Assembly (NCBI GenBank): GCA_938022165.1
Contig: CALIEI010000020.1
Span: 1-55,359, forward strand
Source: an uncultured Saprospiraceae bacterium
Lineage (GTDB): Bacteria > Bacteroidota > Bacteroidia > Chitinophagales > Saprospiraceae
Direction of reading: 5' to 3'
DNA length: 55,359 bases
Made by a program: the position numbers and the translations under genes. This document shows positions 37,770 to 47,815 of this stretch, in pieces; within the stretch, counting starts at the first letter, position 1, and each line of letters begins with the position of its first letter. A model generated the notes under the pieces. That model saw only the letters and a program-made list of their open reading frames with translations, had not been told where the DNA came from and ran no database searches.

Positions 37770-39818
37770 ATGGAAACCCTCGCTGACAATAAAAAATCAG
37801 TCTCTATAAAAGCCGCTGACAATATCCGAATATTATCTGCCGCTATGGTCGAAAAAGCTAATTCCGGACACCCTGGAGGACCTATGGGTGGTGCAGACTT
37901 TATGCACGTGCTTTACTCGGATTTTTTACAATATGACCCTGACGATATGCACTGGCCACTAAGAGATAGATTCTTTCTTGATGCTGGACATATGTCAGCG
38001 ATGCTTTATGCCACCCAAACTTTATTAGGCAACTATAGTCTTGATGATGTCAAGAATTTTAGACAGTGGGGCTCTCCTACTCCCGGCCACCCAGAAGTAG
38101 ATGTAGCAAGAGGTATAGAAAATACATCTGGTCCATTGGGATTAGGTCATGCATTTGGTGCAGGAGCGGCAGTTGCTGAACGCTTCTTGACATCTCGATT
38201 TGGAGAAATTGCATCTCATCAAACCTATATCTATATATCCGACGGCGGAGTACAAGAAGAAATATCACAAGGTGTAGGTCGTATTGCCGGTCATCTTGGT
38301 CTAGGCAAAATCATAATGTTTTACGATGCCAATGACATACAACTATCTACTATAGTAGATGATGTTACTGGTGAGGACACTGCCAAAAAATATGAAGCGT
38401 GGAATTGGCACACGATTACAATCGACGGCAATGACCACCAAGCAATACACAACGCCATACAGGCAGGAATAGATGAAAGCGATCGCCCTACCATCATCAT
38501 CGGCAAAACGATCATGGGCAAAGGAGTGGTAAACGATGAGGGCAACAAATATGAAGGAGAAGTCGAGTTGCATGGAAAACCACTTGGTAAATCTAGCGCA
38601 TCTTTCGAAAAGACAATTACCAGCTTAGGAGGCAATCCTGATGATCCATTCCAGATCATGGCAGAAGTAAAGCAACACTATGATGGAGTATTAGAAAATA
38701 AACGCAAACAAGCTGCCGAGCGCAAAGCGAAATGGAATAGCTGGACACAAGCCAATCCATCCTTAGCTCAAAAATTTGCCGACTTTCATGCAAAAAAATT
38801 AGACCACTTAGACTGGAAAGGTTTAGAGCAAGTTGCCAATAAGGCAACACGAGATGCCTCTGGAAAAGTAATGGTCATGCTGGGGCAACAACTAGACAAC
38901 CTTATTGTCATGAGTGCCGATCTATGCAACAGTGACAAGACAGAAAATTACCTAAAACAAACTACAGCTTTCACTAAAGGTGATTTTAGTGGAAAATTCA
39001 TGCAAGCAGGAGTAGCTGAATTAACTATGGCTGCTATGGCTACTGGTATGGGACTGCACGGTGGCGTGATACCGGCATGCGCAACTTTCTTCGCATTCTC
39101 TGACTATATGAAACCAGCCATGAGAGTGGCTGCTCTTATGGAAACACAAGTTATTTTTATTTGGACGCATGATGCTTTTAGAGTAGGAGAAGATGGGCCT
39201 ACACATCAACCTGTAGAACAAGAAGCACAATTACGTTTACTTGAAAAATTACAAAACCATTCTGGACATAATTCTTTATTAGCACTCCGACCTTGTGATG
39301 CTGATGAAACGACCATAGCTTGGAAGATGGCTCTTGAGAATAAAGCAACTCCAACTGGGATGATCTTTTCTAGACAAGGAGTTAAGGATATTGCCATTGA
39401 TAATAGGTATGAAAATGCTAGTCAAGCAGAAAAAGGGGCTTACATCATCACTGAAGATGAAGGCGACTTAGACATCATTCTCCTTGGTAATGGATCAGAA
39501 GTCAGCACGCTTTATGCTGGTATGGAGCTACTACGTGAAAAGCAAAATCTAAAAGTAAGATTGGTCTCTGCTCCATCAGAAGGTTTATTCCGAAAGCAAA
39601 GCAAGGAGTACCAGTCGGCCGTATTGCCAGATGACAAACCAATCTTTGGATTAACGGCAGGCCTATCTGTTACCTTAGAAGGACTAGTTGGTTCTCAAGG
39701 AACTGTTCACGGCGTAAATCACTTTGGATATTCAGCGCCATACACCGTGCTGGACGAAAAATTTGGCTTCACAGCAGAATCGGTTTATGAAAAGGTAATC
39801 ACACTTTTGAAAAAATAA
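37770..39818 (+). CDS. tkt: Transketolase
   Basis: Thiamine-diphosphate enzyme of the pentose phosphate pathway, moving two-carbon units between sugars. It has 682 residues in one chain. The N-terminal part has ANSGHPGGPMGGADFMHVLY and LGHAFGAGAAVAERFL; the diphosphate-binding segment has SDGGVQEEISQGVGRIAGHL, slightly different from the E. coli GDGCLMEGIS form. The pyrimidine domain has FIWTHDAFRVGEDGPTHQPV. It is followed by a strong terminator, so it is monocistronic. Confidence 0.94.
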   Translation: METLADNKKSVSIKAADNIRILSAAMVEKANSGHPGGPMGGADFMHVLYSDFLQYDPDDMHWPLRDRFFLDAGHMSAMLYATQTLLGNYSLDDVKNFRQWGSPTPGHPEVDVARGIENTSGPLGLGHAFGAGAAVAERFLTSRFGEIASHQTYIYISDGGVQEEISQGVGRIAGHLGLGKIIMFYDANDIQLSTIVDDVTGEDTAKKYEAWNWHTITIDGNDHQAIHNAIQAGIDESDRPTIIIGKTIMGKGVVNDEGNKYEGEVELHGKPLGKSSASFEKTITSLGGNPDDPFQIMAEVKQHYDGVLENKRKQAAERKAKWNSWTQANPSLAQKFADFHAKKLDHLDWKGLEQVANKATRDASGKVMVMLGQQLDNLIVMSADLCNSDKTENYLKQTTAFTKGDFSGKFMQAGVAELTMAAMATGMGLHGGVIPACATFFAFSDYMKPAMRVAALMETQVIFIWTHDAFRVGEDGPTHQPVEQEAQLRLLEKLQNHSGHNSLLALRPCDADETTIAWKMALENKATPTGMIFSRQGVKDIAIDNRYENASQAEKGAYIITEDEGDLDIILLGNGSEVSTLYAGMELLREKQNLKVRLVSAPSEGLFRKQSKEYQSAVLPDDKPIFGLTAGLSVTLEGLVGSQGTVHGVNHFGYSAPYTVLDEKFGFTAESVYEKVITLLKK

Positions 39819-39838
39819 TCTTGAGTCCATTGACACTT

Positions 39839-39874
39839 ATAGGGTATAAAGGCAATAGTTTTTTTATACCCTAT
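39839..39874 (+). terminator. Terminator after tkt
   Basis: Arms ATAGGGTATAAA (39839-39850) and TTTATACCCTAT (39863-39874) are perfect complements with a T-rich loop and TTTATTTT behind. Typical rho-independent terminator, 21 bases after the stop. Confidence 0.8.
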
Positions 39875-40002
39875 TTTATTTTCCAAGTCCCTATTTACAG
39901 TGATATACAATACTCAGAAGTTAAAGCCGTTAAAACTATTTTATCTTATCCCAAATATTGTTTTACTTTACACCTAAATTATACACCCTTAATTTTTCTA
40001 TC

Positions 40003-40614
40003 GTGAACAGCTATCGTCTATTTTTATTTTCCATATTTTTTATATTTTCATTTAATCTTATGCATTCCCAGACGACTTATTTCAGTCGTGTTGGACATGT
40101 AAAAGTCAATGCCTACTCAGATCTGATGGATATGGAAGCAGACAACTATCAAATAGCTGCTACGTTCAATCCGGAAGATGGTAGTCTAAAATTTCAAGGA
40201 CTATTGAAGTCTTTCGTATTTGACCTTGGTCTAGCAGATCGCATCATTAGTGATAAACGCGTCAACGTTGTAGAAAAACCTAAGATACTATATGAGGGTC
40301 GTGTTACTAATATGAATGAAATCGATTTTGAAACGCCTGGCGAATACACTATAAAAGTAAAAGGCAATCTTTACATCTGGGGATACAAAAGAGTTACGGG
40401 TACAACAGGGACCTTAGTGGTCAACGATGATGGCTCACTCACTAGCAATGCTCAATTCAAAATGAAGATTGAAGAAGAAAGTGTGCAAAAAGTAAACGAA
40501 CTCATGAGGCAGCATTTACCTTCGATTATAAATGTGGACGCCGACAAATTGGGCTTATCGCGAGATTTTTATATCGAAGCGAATATGAACCTTAATCCGC
40601 TTATCAAACCATAA
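40003..40614 (+). CDS. YceI-like periplasmic protein
   Basis: A 203-residue secreted beta-sandwich protein of the YceI type, whose members bind lipid-like isoprenoid chains. The GTG at 40003 gives a clean signal peptide (MNSYRLFLFSIFFIFSFNLM, cleaved after HSQ); an upstream ATG at 39958 would add 15 residues in front of it. Motifs are GHVKVNAYSDLMDMEADNYQ, FNPEDGSLKFQGLLKSF and VKGNLYIWGYKRVTGTTGTL. It lies 6 bases before the OB-fold gene. The fit to YceI is moderate. Confidence 0.7.
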   Translation: MNSYRLFLFSIFFIFSFNLMHSQTTYFSRVGHVKVNAYSDLMDMEADNYQIAATFNPEDGSLKFQGLLKSFVFDLGLADRIISDKRVNVVEKPKILYEGRVTNMNEIDFETPGEYTIKVKGNLYIWGYKRVTGTTGTLVVNDDGSLTSNAQFKMKIEEESVQKVNELMRQHLPSIINVDADKLGLSRDFYIEANMNLNPLIKP

Positions 40615-40620
40615 ACAATT

Positions 40621-41034
40621 ATGAAAAAAATACTCTGGGGCTTACTTGTCATCATTTTACTCATTGGAATTGCTGGCTTCTATATGTTCAATATGTCCGG
40701 CGACAGCGTGGCTAAAAAAGATGCAGACCATACCCTTACGGCAGCAGCATTATATGCGGAATACGCAGCAAACGAGAAAGCTTCTAACACCAAATACATC
40801 GGCAAAACGATTGAAGTCGCAGGTACTATAGGTGAACTATCTAAAGACCAACAAGGAGCAACTGTGATTATGTTTATCGAACCAGGAGAATTCGAAGGCG
40901 TGATGTGCACCCTAGACAAAGGTCAATCTACCGAAGCTTTAAAAATAGGATCTGACATCAAGGTTAAAGGCCAATGCACAGGAAAACTTGATATGACTGG
41001 CGTAGTACTTAATAAAGGTGTCCTTATCAATTAA
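40621..41034 (+). CDS. Membrane-anchored OB-fold (tRNA_anti-like) protein
   Basis: A 137-residue protein with one N-terminal membrane helix (WGLLVIILLIGIAGFYMF) and a domain of the tRNA_anti-like OB fold: residues ADHTLTAAALYAEYAANEK, then YIGKTIEVAGTIGEL and IKVKGQCTGKLD. Such proteins are common in Bacteroidota and their function is unknown. It is probably co-transcribed with the YceI-like gene (6-base gap). A strong bidirectional hairpin follows. Confidence 0.75.
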   Translation: MKKILWGLLVIILLIGIAGFYMFNMSGDSVAKKDADHTLTAAALYAEYAANEKASNTKYIGKTIEVAGTIGELSKDQQGATVIMFIEPGEFEGVMCTLDKGQSTEALKIGSDIKVKGQCTGKLDMTGVVLNKGVLIN

Positions 41035-41548
41035 TATTATTAGGGCATGCCCCTCGACAAAAAAAGGGATCGTAGTGAAAAACTATGATCCCTTTTTTTG
41101 TCGAGCGTCGGGCTCTATCGTACTCCATTTCATTTCGGCCCTTCCCTACCGGTCGGGCAGCTCTCTAAGGTCGCTTACTTTCGATCCCTCATGCGAAAAT
41201 CTACCCTTTATTAGGTATTTAAGACTCTATATTTTCAGATGCCTCATCACCATAAAATCCCTGCATCACACTAATTCTACAGATGATAAAAAATCTATAC
41301 TTATTACTTAATGAATCTTAAGCAAATAGAAAATGACAATTTTCAATATGTTTAAATTACCAGTTTGGTGGTATTGTGATAAGCCTTGTTATCACGCAAC
41401 TTTGTTATAACACAAAGAGCAATCAAACCCCCACTTTAAAAAAACTCCCCGTTTTAACCCCAAATAATCACTTAAACAAGAAGCAAACACTTTGGAGTTA
41501 GGTCCCATGACCTTACTCTTCATTCACTTTTTATAATTGATTGAAAAC
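41035..41548. other. 514-base gap before the WD40 gene
   Basis: Contains the terminator at 41053-41105, then a GC-richer stretch (41100-41200, with GGGCTC and GGTCGGGC motifs) that resembles the one near 23600-23700 and looks like a dispersed repeat, then AT-rich sequence with the small stem GTGATAA/TTATCAC (41376-41394). No gene and no clear promoter box. Confidence 0.5.
41053..41105. terminator. Long bidirectional terminator hairpin
   Basis: Two 24-base arms (41053-41076 and 41082-41105) pair with one mismatch (G.U-compatible) around a 5-base loop. Runs of seven A and seven T sit inside the arms, so the stem gives a T-run for either strand. It ends the YceI/OB-fold transcript. Confidence 0.8.
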
Positions 41549-43378
41549 ATGTTTGTAGGTCTTAAATATGTACAGTTCTTTTTACTACTTGTCTTATCTA
41601 CGAGCTGGATAAGTGATAATGCAGAATTGCCTATACTTGAGATTCGAACTACACAAATCAATCAAACCTTAATGAATCCTGACGCTCAGTCTATTTTGAT
41701 GGCGTCTGGTTCGCAAATTTTAGTTTGGGACATTTACAAAAAACAAATTTTACAACGCTATTCTAGTGTTGAGAACGATGTGACTACTATGAGCCTATCT
41801 CGAGACGGCTTATGGTTAGTTGCAGGGCATGAAAATGGTGACATTACACTTTGGGACGCAAACACTTTTGAAGTTGCTCACCACTTTTCAGCGCACAAAG
41901 CAAACATTACTACAATACATGTACATTCACCTGGCTTCATTGCTAGTGGCGATCAAGATGGACATGTCAAAATTTGGGACCTTGCCACTGCCCAAATGCA
42001 AAAGAGTTTTAATGCACACGATGCCGCCATTACTGCCTTAGACATTAGTGCAAATGAACAAATGCTACTTACCGCAAGCACTGATTCTTATGCTAAGTTA
42101 TGGACACTAAATGATGACAAAACTGAGCAAAAACTTGTTGGGCATCTCTCTTCCATAAACACTGCTTGTTTTCTGAATGAATCTACCGTGCTTACAGGAT
42201 CGGATGACAAAACTATTACCGCTTGGAATTTACAAACAGGAGAGATTGCCTATACACTGCTAGGTCATTCCAATGGTATTATTGGTATAAAAGCACTGCC
42301 TGGTCAGGGTAGATTCGCCTCTTCATCCATTGATGGTGAAACGATCATTTGGGACAATGCAACAATGAAAGAGATGGATCGAATGACTATGAAGAACACT
42401 AAATTCCAGCAAGTTGATATTCACAATAATAAACTCTTGGGACTACATACTGACCAAAGCATTTCACTATGGAATCTTTCCGAACAAAAGAAAACGCAGA
42501 GTATTCAAATTTCAAGTACTCCCGTGTTATCTGGACACTTATCTAACTCTAAGGAGTTTATCATTACTGGTGATGAAACAGGGACTATCAAAAAACATCA
42601 ACTATCCAATGGAGATCTAATCCAGCTTTATCCGGGTCATAAAAAAGCAATAAATGTCATTGTAGAATCTCCAGATGGAAAAACCTACGCAACAGCCGCC
42701 GATGACAAACTCATTAAACTGTGGGATAGTCACACAGGAGAATTACTACAGACTTTTGAAGGGCATAAATCTAGCGTTCTTAGTCTTAGCTACTCTATTG
42801 ATGGTCAGTTTTTGTATTCAGGCGGAAAAGATAAATTGATCAAATGGTGGAATATTTCTTCAGGTATCGAAATCAATTCATTCAAAGCCCATGGATCAGA
42901 TATAACAAAACTAATCCCACTCGAAGATTCAAATGTATTATCTGTCAGTAAAGATAGAATGGTCAGAATTCACTCTGTAGAGAAGGGCAATTTAAACTTG
43001 GAAATAAAGTCCCATCCTTTCGCCATCTCAAGCGCAACTTATATATCCAAAGATAGTCTACTCTATATTGGAGATATAGCAGGTAATATTTCAAGTTATC
43101 ATATGGGTCAACAAACAATGTCAGATCATTTTAAAGGACACACAGGCAAAATAAACCACCTGCGCTTGAGTGAAGATTTCACATATCTTCTCTCTTCCTC
43201 CGATGACAAAACAGCTAACCTTTGGCATCTTCCTTCAAAAACGCTCGAACATACTTTTAGTGGGCATACAGCACCACTAAGCTATTGTTCATTTGGAAAA
43301 GACGAGACTTCAATCATCACAACTTCTTTAGACAAACAGATAAAAATCTGGTCTGTGCAAAAGCTAGTTCAACGATAG
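41549..43378 (+). CDS. WD40 repeat protein with 14 repeats
   Basis: A 609-residue protein made almost wholly of WD40 repeats after a short signal-like segment (YVQFFLLLVLSTSWIS). Fourteen repeat ends can be counted, from ILVWDIYKKQ, ITLWDANTFE and VKIWDLATAQ to ANLWHLPSKT and IKIWSVQKLV, with GH dipeptides (for example GHLSS, GHKSS, GHTGK). Fourteen would fill two seven-bladed propellers. No enzyme domain is attached, so it is likely a protein-interaction scaffold, perhaps exported. The start is the ATG; the frame also opens 12 bases earlier at a TTG. Confidence 0.88.
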   Translation: MFVGLKYVQFFLLLVLSTSWISDNAELPILEIRTTQINQTLMNPDAQSILMASGSQILVWDIYKKQILQRYSSVENDVTTMSLSRDGLWLVAGHENGDITLWDANTFEVAHHFSAHKANITTIHVHSPGFIASGDQDGHVKIWDLATAQMQKSFNAHDAAITALDISANEQMLLTASTDSYAKLWTLNDDKTEQKLVGHLSSINTACFLNESTVLTGSDDKTITAWNLQTGEIAYTLLGHSNGIIGIKALPGQGRFASSSIDGETIIWDNATMKEMDRMTMKNTKFQQVDIHNNKLLGLHTDQSISLWNLSEQKKTQSIQISSTPVLSGHLSNSKEFIITGDETGTIKKHQLSNGDLIQLYPGHKKAINVIVESPDGKTYATAADDKLIKLWDSHTGELLQTFEGHKSSVLSLSYSIDGQFLYSGGKDKLIKWWNISSGIEINSFKAHGSDITKLIPLEDSNVLSVSKDRMVRIHSVEKGNLNLEIKSHPFAISSATYISKDSLLYIGDIAGNISSYHMGQQTMSDHFKGHTGKINHLRLSEDFTYLLSSSDDKTANLWHLPSKTLEHTFSGHTAPLSYCSFGKDETSIITTSLDKQIKIWSVQKLVQR

Positions 43379-43465
43379 CCTTTTAGTTATTTGCTCTTAT
43401 GTTACTTATGATTATGAAAGAAGTATGCTTGTGCGACTGCTTTGCAAATTGATCTTAACTACACA

Positions 43466-43500
43466 AAAAAAAGCCACTGAAAAAATCAGTGGCTTTTTTA
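43466..43500. terminator. Bidirectional terminator between WD40 gene and sdhB
   Basis: AAAAAGCCACTGA (43468-43480) against TCAGTGGCTTTTT (43486-43498), 5-base loop, with A/T runs on both sides. It serves both the WD40 gene (plus) and sdhB (minus). Confidence 0.85.
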
Positions 43501-43533
43501 TATGTTATAGTAGAATTAAAACTCCACCATTCA

Positions 43534-44286
43534 TTACACTTGGTCTTGCTGACCTACTACAGCTGCAATATACATTCTGTTCATAGCAGCGATATTTTCA
43601 ATTGAGATCTCTTTTGGACATTCCACCTCACAAGCACCTGTATTAGAGCATGCTCCAAATCCTTCTTCATCCATTTGCTTCACCATTGAGCGCACACGCT
43701 TTGATGACTCCACTTGCCCTTGAGGCAAAAGTGCTAAGTGATTTACTTTAGCTGAAGTAAACAACATCGCTGATGCATTTGGACATGCTGCTACACATGC
43801 TCCACAACCAATACAAGTCGCAGCATCCATCGCTTGAGCTGCAACATCTTTTTCAATTGGAATAGAATTAGCATCTTGAGCTTGGCCAGTATTCACAGAG
43901 ATATATCCGCCCGCTTGAATAATGCGATCAAAAGAAGAACGATCTACTACCAGATCTTTTATGATTGGAAAAGCAGCAGCTCTCCATGGCTCTATGACAA
44001 TAACATCACCATCGTTAAACTCACGCATGTGCAATTGACAAACTGTAGTCCCTTTCATAGGACCATGTGGTTTACCATTGATCACCATATTGCAAGTACC
44101 GCAAATACCTTCGCGGCAATCATGTGCAAAAGCAATTGGGTCAGCTTTTTTCTCTATGAGTCGTTCATTGAGGACATCCATCATCTCCAAAAAGGACATG
44201 TGTTCACTGGCTTCTATTTGATGATTTTCAAAATTGCCTTTATGGTCTTTACTTTTTTGTCTCCAAACTTTCAGCGTAAGCTTCAT
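43534..44286 (-). CDS. sdhB: Succinate dehydrogenase/fumarate reductase iron-sulfur subunit
   Basis: Electron-transfer subunit of complex II. It has 250 residues. The [2Fe-2S] cysteines are in [15 protein letters not shown] and the later VCQLH; the [4Fe-4S] site in [14 protein letters not shown]; the [3Fe-4S] site in [14 protein letters not shown]. Three clusters are expected for a quinone-linked enzyme. It is the last gene of sdhC-sdhA-sdhB, 55 bases after sdhA. Confidence 0.97.
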   Translation of the reverse strand: MKLTLKVWRQKSKDHKGNFENHQIEASEHMSFLEMMDVLNERLIEKKADPIAFAHDCREGICGTCNMVINGKPHGPMKGTTVCQLHMREFNDGDVIVIEPWRAAAFPIIKDLVVDRSSFDRIIQAGGYISVNTGQAQDANSIPIEKDVAAQAMDAATCIGCGACVAACPNASAMLFTSAKVNHLALLPQGQVESSKRVRSMVKQMDEEGFGACSNTGACEVECPKEISIENIAAMNRMYIAAVVGQQDQV

Positions 44287-44341
44287 AATCTAAATTTTAT
44301 ATTAAATACTATTGACTCGCGCCACTAGTAAACTATTAACA

Positions 44342-46339
44342 CTATTTGTATGATCTTGTTTTGAGCTCAACATTCTCAAACTCTAATTTTTCTTTGTGTA
44401 GCACAGGCTCCGTTTCATTCCATTCCCATGCAGCAGCGTAAGTGTAATCTGCATCATTTCTAGCTGCCTCTCCTTCTGATGAAGCGTATTCCTCTCTAAA
44501 GTGACCACCACACGATTCATTTCTATCTAATGCATCTACCATCATTGTTTCTCCTAATTCAAGAAAATCTGCCACACGTAGTGCTTTTTCCAATTCAGGA
44601 TTAAATTCATCCTTTGTACCCGGTATAAACAAGTCTTTGTAGAACTCTGATCTCAAGTCTCTGATAAGCTGTCTTCCCTTTTTAAGACCTGCTTCGCTTC
44701 TTGACATTCCACAATATTCCCACACAATAGCACCTAATCTTCTGTGGAAGCTTTCCGCAGATTGATTTCCATTGATATTCATCAATCTATCTATACGTGC
44801 CTGAGCCTCTTTTTCAATCTGCTCAAATTCAGGAAGCTGATCAGAAATTTTTGGAGTACGTATCTCATTCGACAAGAACTGACCTATAGTGTAAGGAATC
44901 ACAAAGTAGCCATCTGCTAGACCTTGCATCAATGCAGAAGCACCAAGTCTGTTAGCGCCATGATCTGAGAAATTACACTCTCCCAATGCAAACAAGCCCG
45001 GTACATTTGTTTCTAGGTTATAATCAACCCATAGACCACCCATAGTGTAGTGTACCGCCGGATAAATTTTCATTGGCATTTTGTAAGGATTCTCACCCGT
45101 GATCTTAAAGTACATATCAAAGAGGTTACCATATTTTGCAGCAACTACTTCTTCACCTAATTTAGTGATCACATCCTTACCAGGATTGTGAATTCCTTTA
45201 GAGTGCGCTTCGCCTTTACCATATCTTTCGATAGCAGAAGCAAAGTCTAGGTAAACTCCGAGCCCTGTAGCGACTACCCCTTTGCCTTCATCGCAAGCAA
45301 CTTTAGCTGCACGAGACGCAACATCACGAGGCACCAAATTTCCAAAGGCAGGATATCTTCTCTCTAAGTAATAATCTCTATCTTCTTCAGGTATATCTAA
45401 TGCCGTTTTTTGTCCTTTACGGATAGCCTCGGCATCCTCTACTTTATTAGGCACCCATACTCTACCATCATTACGCAAAGATTCAGACATCAAAGTCAAC
45501 TTTGATTGGTATGAACCCGACTGCGGAATACAAGTAGGGTGTATTTGTGTATAACATGGATTCGCCATCAGCGCTCCACGGTGTACTGCTCTCCAAGCTG
45601 CAGTTACATTACAACCCATTGCATTGGTAGAAAGGTAAAATACATTTCCATAACCACCAGTAGCTAATACAACACAATGTGCCGCATGCCTATCTAACTT
45701 TCCTGTCAATAAATTTCTTGTGATAATACCTCTCGCCTTTCCATCTACTTTCACAAGATCCACCATCTCATGACGATTATACATCCTTACGTTTCCTAGT
45801 GAAATTTGACGTGATAAAGCAGAATATGCACCTAACAAAAGCTGTTGTCCAGTTTGTCCTTTTGCATAAAAAGTACGAGATACTTGAACCCCACCAAATG
45901 AACGATTAGCCAAAAGCCCGCCGTATTCTCGAGCCAATGGCACACCTTGCGCTACAGCTTGATCAATTATATTTACACTCACCTCTGCAAGACGATGAAC
46001 ATTAGCTTCTCGCGAACGATAATCACCTCCTTTAATCGTATCGTAAAAAAGACGGTAAACACTATCGCCATCATTTTGATAGTTCTTTGCAGCATTTATA
46101 CCACCTTGCGCCGCAATACTATGTGCACGACGAGGACTATCATGAAATGTAAATGCCTTTACATTATATCCCAATTCTCCTAGTGTAGCTGCAGCAGAAG
46201 CACCAGCTAGACCAGTTCCTACAACGATAATATCTATACGTCGCTTATTATTAGGAGCTACCAAGTTCATGGTTCCTCTATACTGAGTCCACTTTTCGCC
46301 TAATTCTCCTTTTGGAATTTTTGGATCTAAATTTATCAT
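44342..46339 (-). CDS. sdhA: Succinate dehydrogenase/fumarate reductase flavoprotein subunit
   Basis: Catalytic subunit with covalent FAD. It has 665 residues. The FAD Rossmann motif is [20 protein letters not shown], the flavinylated His is in [13 protein letters not shown], and the substrate loop and active site include HPTCIP and GGLWVDYN with [20 protein letters not shown]. The order sdhC-sdhA-sdhB and the sequence length fit the Bacteroidota/Bacillus-type menaquinone enzyme. It could run as succinate dehydrogenase or fumarate reductase; sequence alone does not say which. Confidence 0.97.
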   Translation of the reverse strand: MINLDPKIPKGELGEKWTQYRGTMNLVAPNNKRRIDIIVVGTGLAGASAAATLGELGYNVKAFTFHDSPRRAHSIAAQGGINAAKNYQNDGDSVYRLFYDTIKGGDYRSREANVHRLAEVSVNIIDQAVAQGVPLAREYGGLLANRSFGGVQVSRTFYAKGQTGQQLLLGAYSALSRQISLGNVRMYNRHEMVDLVKVDGKARGIITRNLLTGKLDRHAAHCVVLATGGYGNVFYLSTNAMGCNVTAAWRAVHRGALMANPCYTQIHPTCIPQSGSYQSKLTLMSESLRNDGRVWVPNKVEDAEAIRKGQKTALDIPEEDRDYYLERRYPAFGNLVPRDVASRAAKVACDEGKGVVATGLGVYLDFASAIERYGKGEAHSKGIHNPGKDVITKLGEEVVAAKYGNLFDMYFKITGENPYKMPMKIYPAVHYTMGGLWVDYNLETNVPGLFALGECNFSDHGANRLGASALMQGLADGYFVIPYTIGQFLSNEIRTPKISDQLPEFEQIEKEAQARIDRLMNINGNQSAESFHRRLGAIVWEYCGMSRSEAGLKKGRQLIRDLRSEFYKDLFIPGTKDEFNPELEKALRVADFLELGETMMVDALDRNESCGGHFREEYASSEGEAARNDADYTYAAAWEWNETEPVLHKEKLEFENVELKTRSYK

Positions 46340-46386
46340 ATTGATCTAAGCATTAATTTTATTAAATATGGTTTTTCTCTTTCTCC

Positions 46387-47064
46387 TTACAACTGTGCTA
46401 AATACATCCAGACTGGAATCACAGCAAATCCTAATGGAATAAGGATAGAATATCCGGTACCTAAAGCCTTTATTAGTGGAGTATATTTTTTATGATTCAA
46501 TCCCAATGTTTGAAATGCAGATTGAAAGCCATGAGAAAGATGAAGCCCAATAACCACCATAGATACTACATAAAAAATCACAAAGAAAAGGTTAGAATAA
46601 ATTCCACTAACAGTAGCGTATAAATTACTCATCTCTACACCATCTATAGTTACTGGCGGAATCCAACCCAACTTCATCTTTAACCAAAACTGATACATAT
46701 GGATCAAGATAAAAACTAAGATGATTGTTCCTAAGATACCCATGTTACTAGCAGCCCAGTTCGTATTCTTGGCTTGTACCGCATAACGAGATCCTTTTTT
46801 AGCTTTGTTTACTCTCCAAACAATAACACCTTGAATCGCATGAATGACAATAAAAGCATATAAGCCTATTGAAATAAACTTGATCAATGGATTACCGGTC
46901 ATGAATTTTGCATAAACGTTGAATGCTTCTCCACCATCCCCTGCCAAAAGCAAAAAATTTCCAAGTAAATGGACGGGCAAGAAGGTAATCAAAAATAAGC
47001 CTGTGAGACTCATTATTAATTTTTGACCTAAAGTCGAAGTAAGAAAATTAATGATCCACTTCAT
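46387..47064 (-). CDS. sdhC: Succinate dehydrogenase cytochrome b558 subunit
   Basis: Membrane anchor of complex II. It has 225 residues and five hydrophobic helices (for example LIMSLTGLFLITFLPVHLLG, LGTIILVFILIHMYQFWLK and LFFVIFYVVSMVVIGLHLSH). Histidines in VHLLG, IHAIQG, IHMYQ and LHLSHG are candidate haem ligands. A single fused anchor of this length is the diheme type, so no sdhD is expected or seen. A TAATTTTG box lies upstream at 47132-47139. Confidence 0.92.
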   Translation of the reverse strand: MKWIINFLTSTLGQKLIMSLTGLFLITFLPVHLLGNFLLLAGDGGEAFNVYAKFMTGNPLIKFISIGLYAFIVIHAIQGVIVWRVNKAKKGSRYAVQAKNTNWAASNMGILGTIILVFILIHMYQFWLKMKLGWIPPVTIDGVEMSNLYATVSGIYSNLFFVIFYVVSMVVIGLHLSHGFQSAFQTLGLNHKKYTPLIKALGTGYSILIPLGFAVIPVWMYLAQL

Positions 47065-47131
47065 AAGTAGTATGATTTGATTTTTCTGATCCTAAATTAT
47101 TTACGCCAAATCTGGTGTAAAGGTGCTCAAA

Positions 47132-47139
47132 CAAAATTA
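47132..47139 (-). promoter_or_regulatory. -7 box TAATTTTG upstream of sdhC
   Basis: Minus-strand TAATTTTG fits TAnnTTTG, about 68 bases before the sdhC ATG. Between it and the gene lies TTTACGCC-N6-GGTGTAAA (47100-47121), an imperfect palindrome that could be an operator. Confidence 0.4.
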
Positions 47140-47259
47140 TTAATTACAAGTTATATATGTCCATATTGTTCTTTATTTAGAATTGATCTAAAGAAAGAAG
47201 TGTGCTCCTAGCCCTGATTATCAGGTAGTAGCCCACTCCGGTAAACGAGCGGATTCATG

Positions 47260-47267
47260 TATCTTTG
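47260..47267 (+). promoter_or_regulatory. -7 box TATCTTTG of the gene at 47286
   Basis: Exact TAnnTTTG match. It contains the TTG at 47265 that opens the longest frame, so translation must start downstream, at GTG 47286. No TTG at the -33 distance. Confidence 0.5.
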
Positions 47268-47285
47268 CCCATAAAACTAATTATC

Positions 47286-47789
47286 GTGGAACAGAATCAG
47301 GAAATTCACTTTTTAGACTATATAGAGATATACCCAGAAATCAATCCTCCAGTCACTTTGACAGATGCGAGCACCGTGGCTTTTAGTAAGTACAACAAGC
47401 AGTTTAAACCATTAATGGTCAGCAAGTTCCTTATGCTGAGCGAGCATGGGGACATAGATGAATTCACTGAATTTGTACCTTGTCTAAGAATTCCAAACAC
47501 TGGGGACTTTTATGCCGTAATATATTGGAAAGCAAGCTTGATGAATTATCAGTATATTCTAGTAACTTACGATAAAGCTGGTAATTTAGTAGATAAAGCC
47601 ATTATAGCAGGCACTTCTTCTGAAAACGGAGAAGATGTAGTAAGGTCTGTAGCTAGCATAGATGAAGATTGGATCATAACTATTGTCTCTGGAGCATCTA
47701 TCCAAGCACAAACTGAATACAATCCCAAATCAAGCAAAGCGTTTACCCTAGAAATCCAAGATGGAGGAAGAATTATTTCTTCTGAATAG
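47286..47789 (+). CDS. Hypothetical protein upstream of rnr
   Basis: A 167-residue soluble protein with no recognised family. The start is GTG (MEQNQEIHFLDYIEIYPEIN); the longer TTG frame from 47265 would overlap the -7 box. It is predicted to be rich in beta strands (for example YQYILVTYDKAGNLVDKAII and DWIITIVSGASIQAQ), with an acidic overall composition. It is 26 bases before rnr and on the same strand, so probably in the same transcript. Function unknown. Confidence 0.6.
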   Translation: MEQNQEIHFLDYIEIYPEINPPVTLTDASTVAFSKYNKQFKPLMVSKFLMLSEHGDIDEFTEFVPCLRIPNTGDFYAVIYWKASLMNYQYILVTYDKAGNLVDKAIIAGTSSENGEDVVRSVASIDEDWIITIVSGASIQAQTEYNPKSSKAFTLEIQDGGRIISSE

Positions 47790-47815
47790 GCATTTAGAAT
47801 ATATCAAGAATACCC

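Noticed and set aside
43834-44328. A 164-codon open frame antisense to sdhB
   Set aside because: Cysteine- and histidine-rich nonsense from the reverse of the iron-sulfur gene.
47100-47121. TTTACGCC-N6-GGTGTAAA as an FNR/CRP site before sdhC
   Set aside because: The half-sites do not match TTGAT or TGTGA, so naming a regulator is not justified; kept only as an unassigned dyad.
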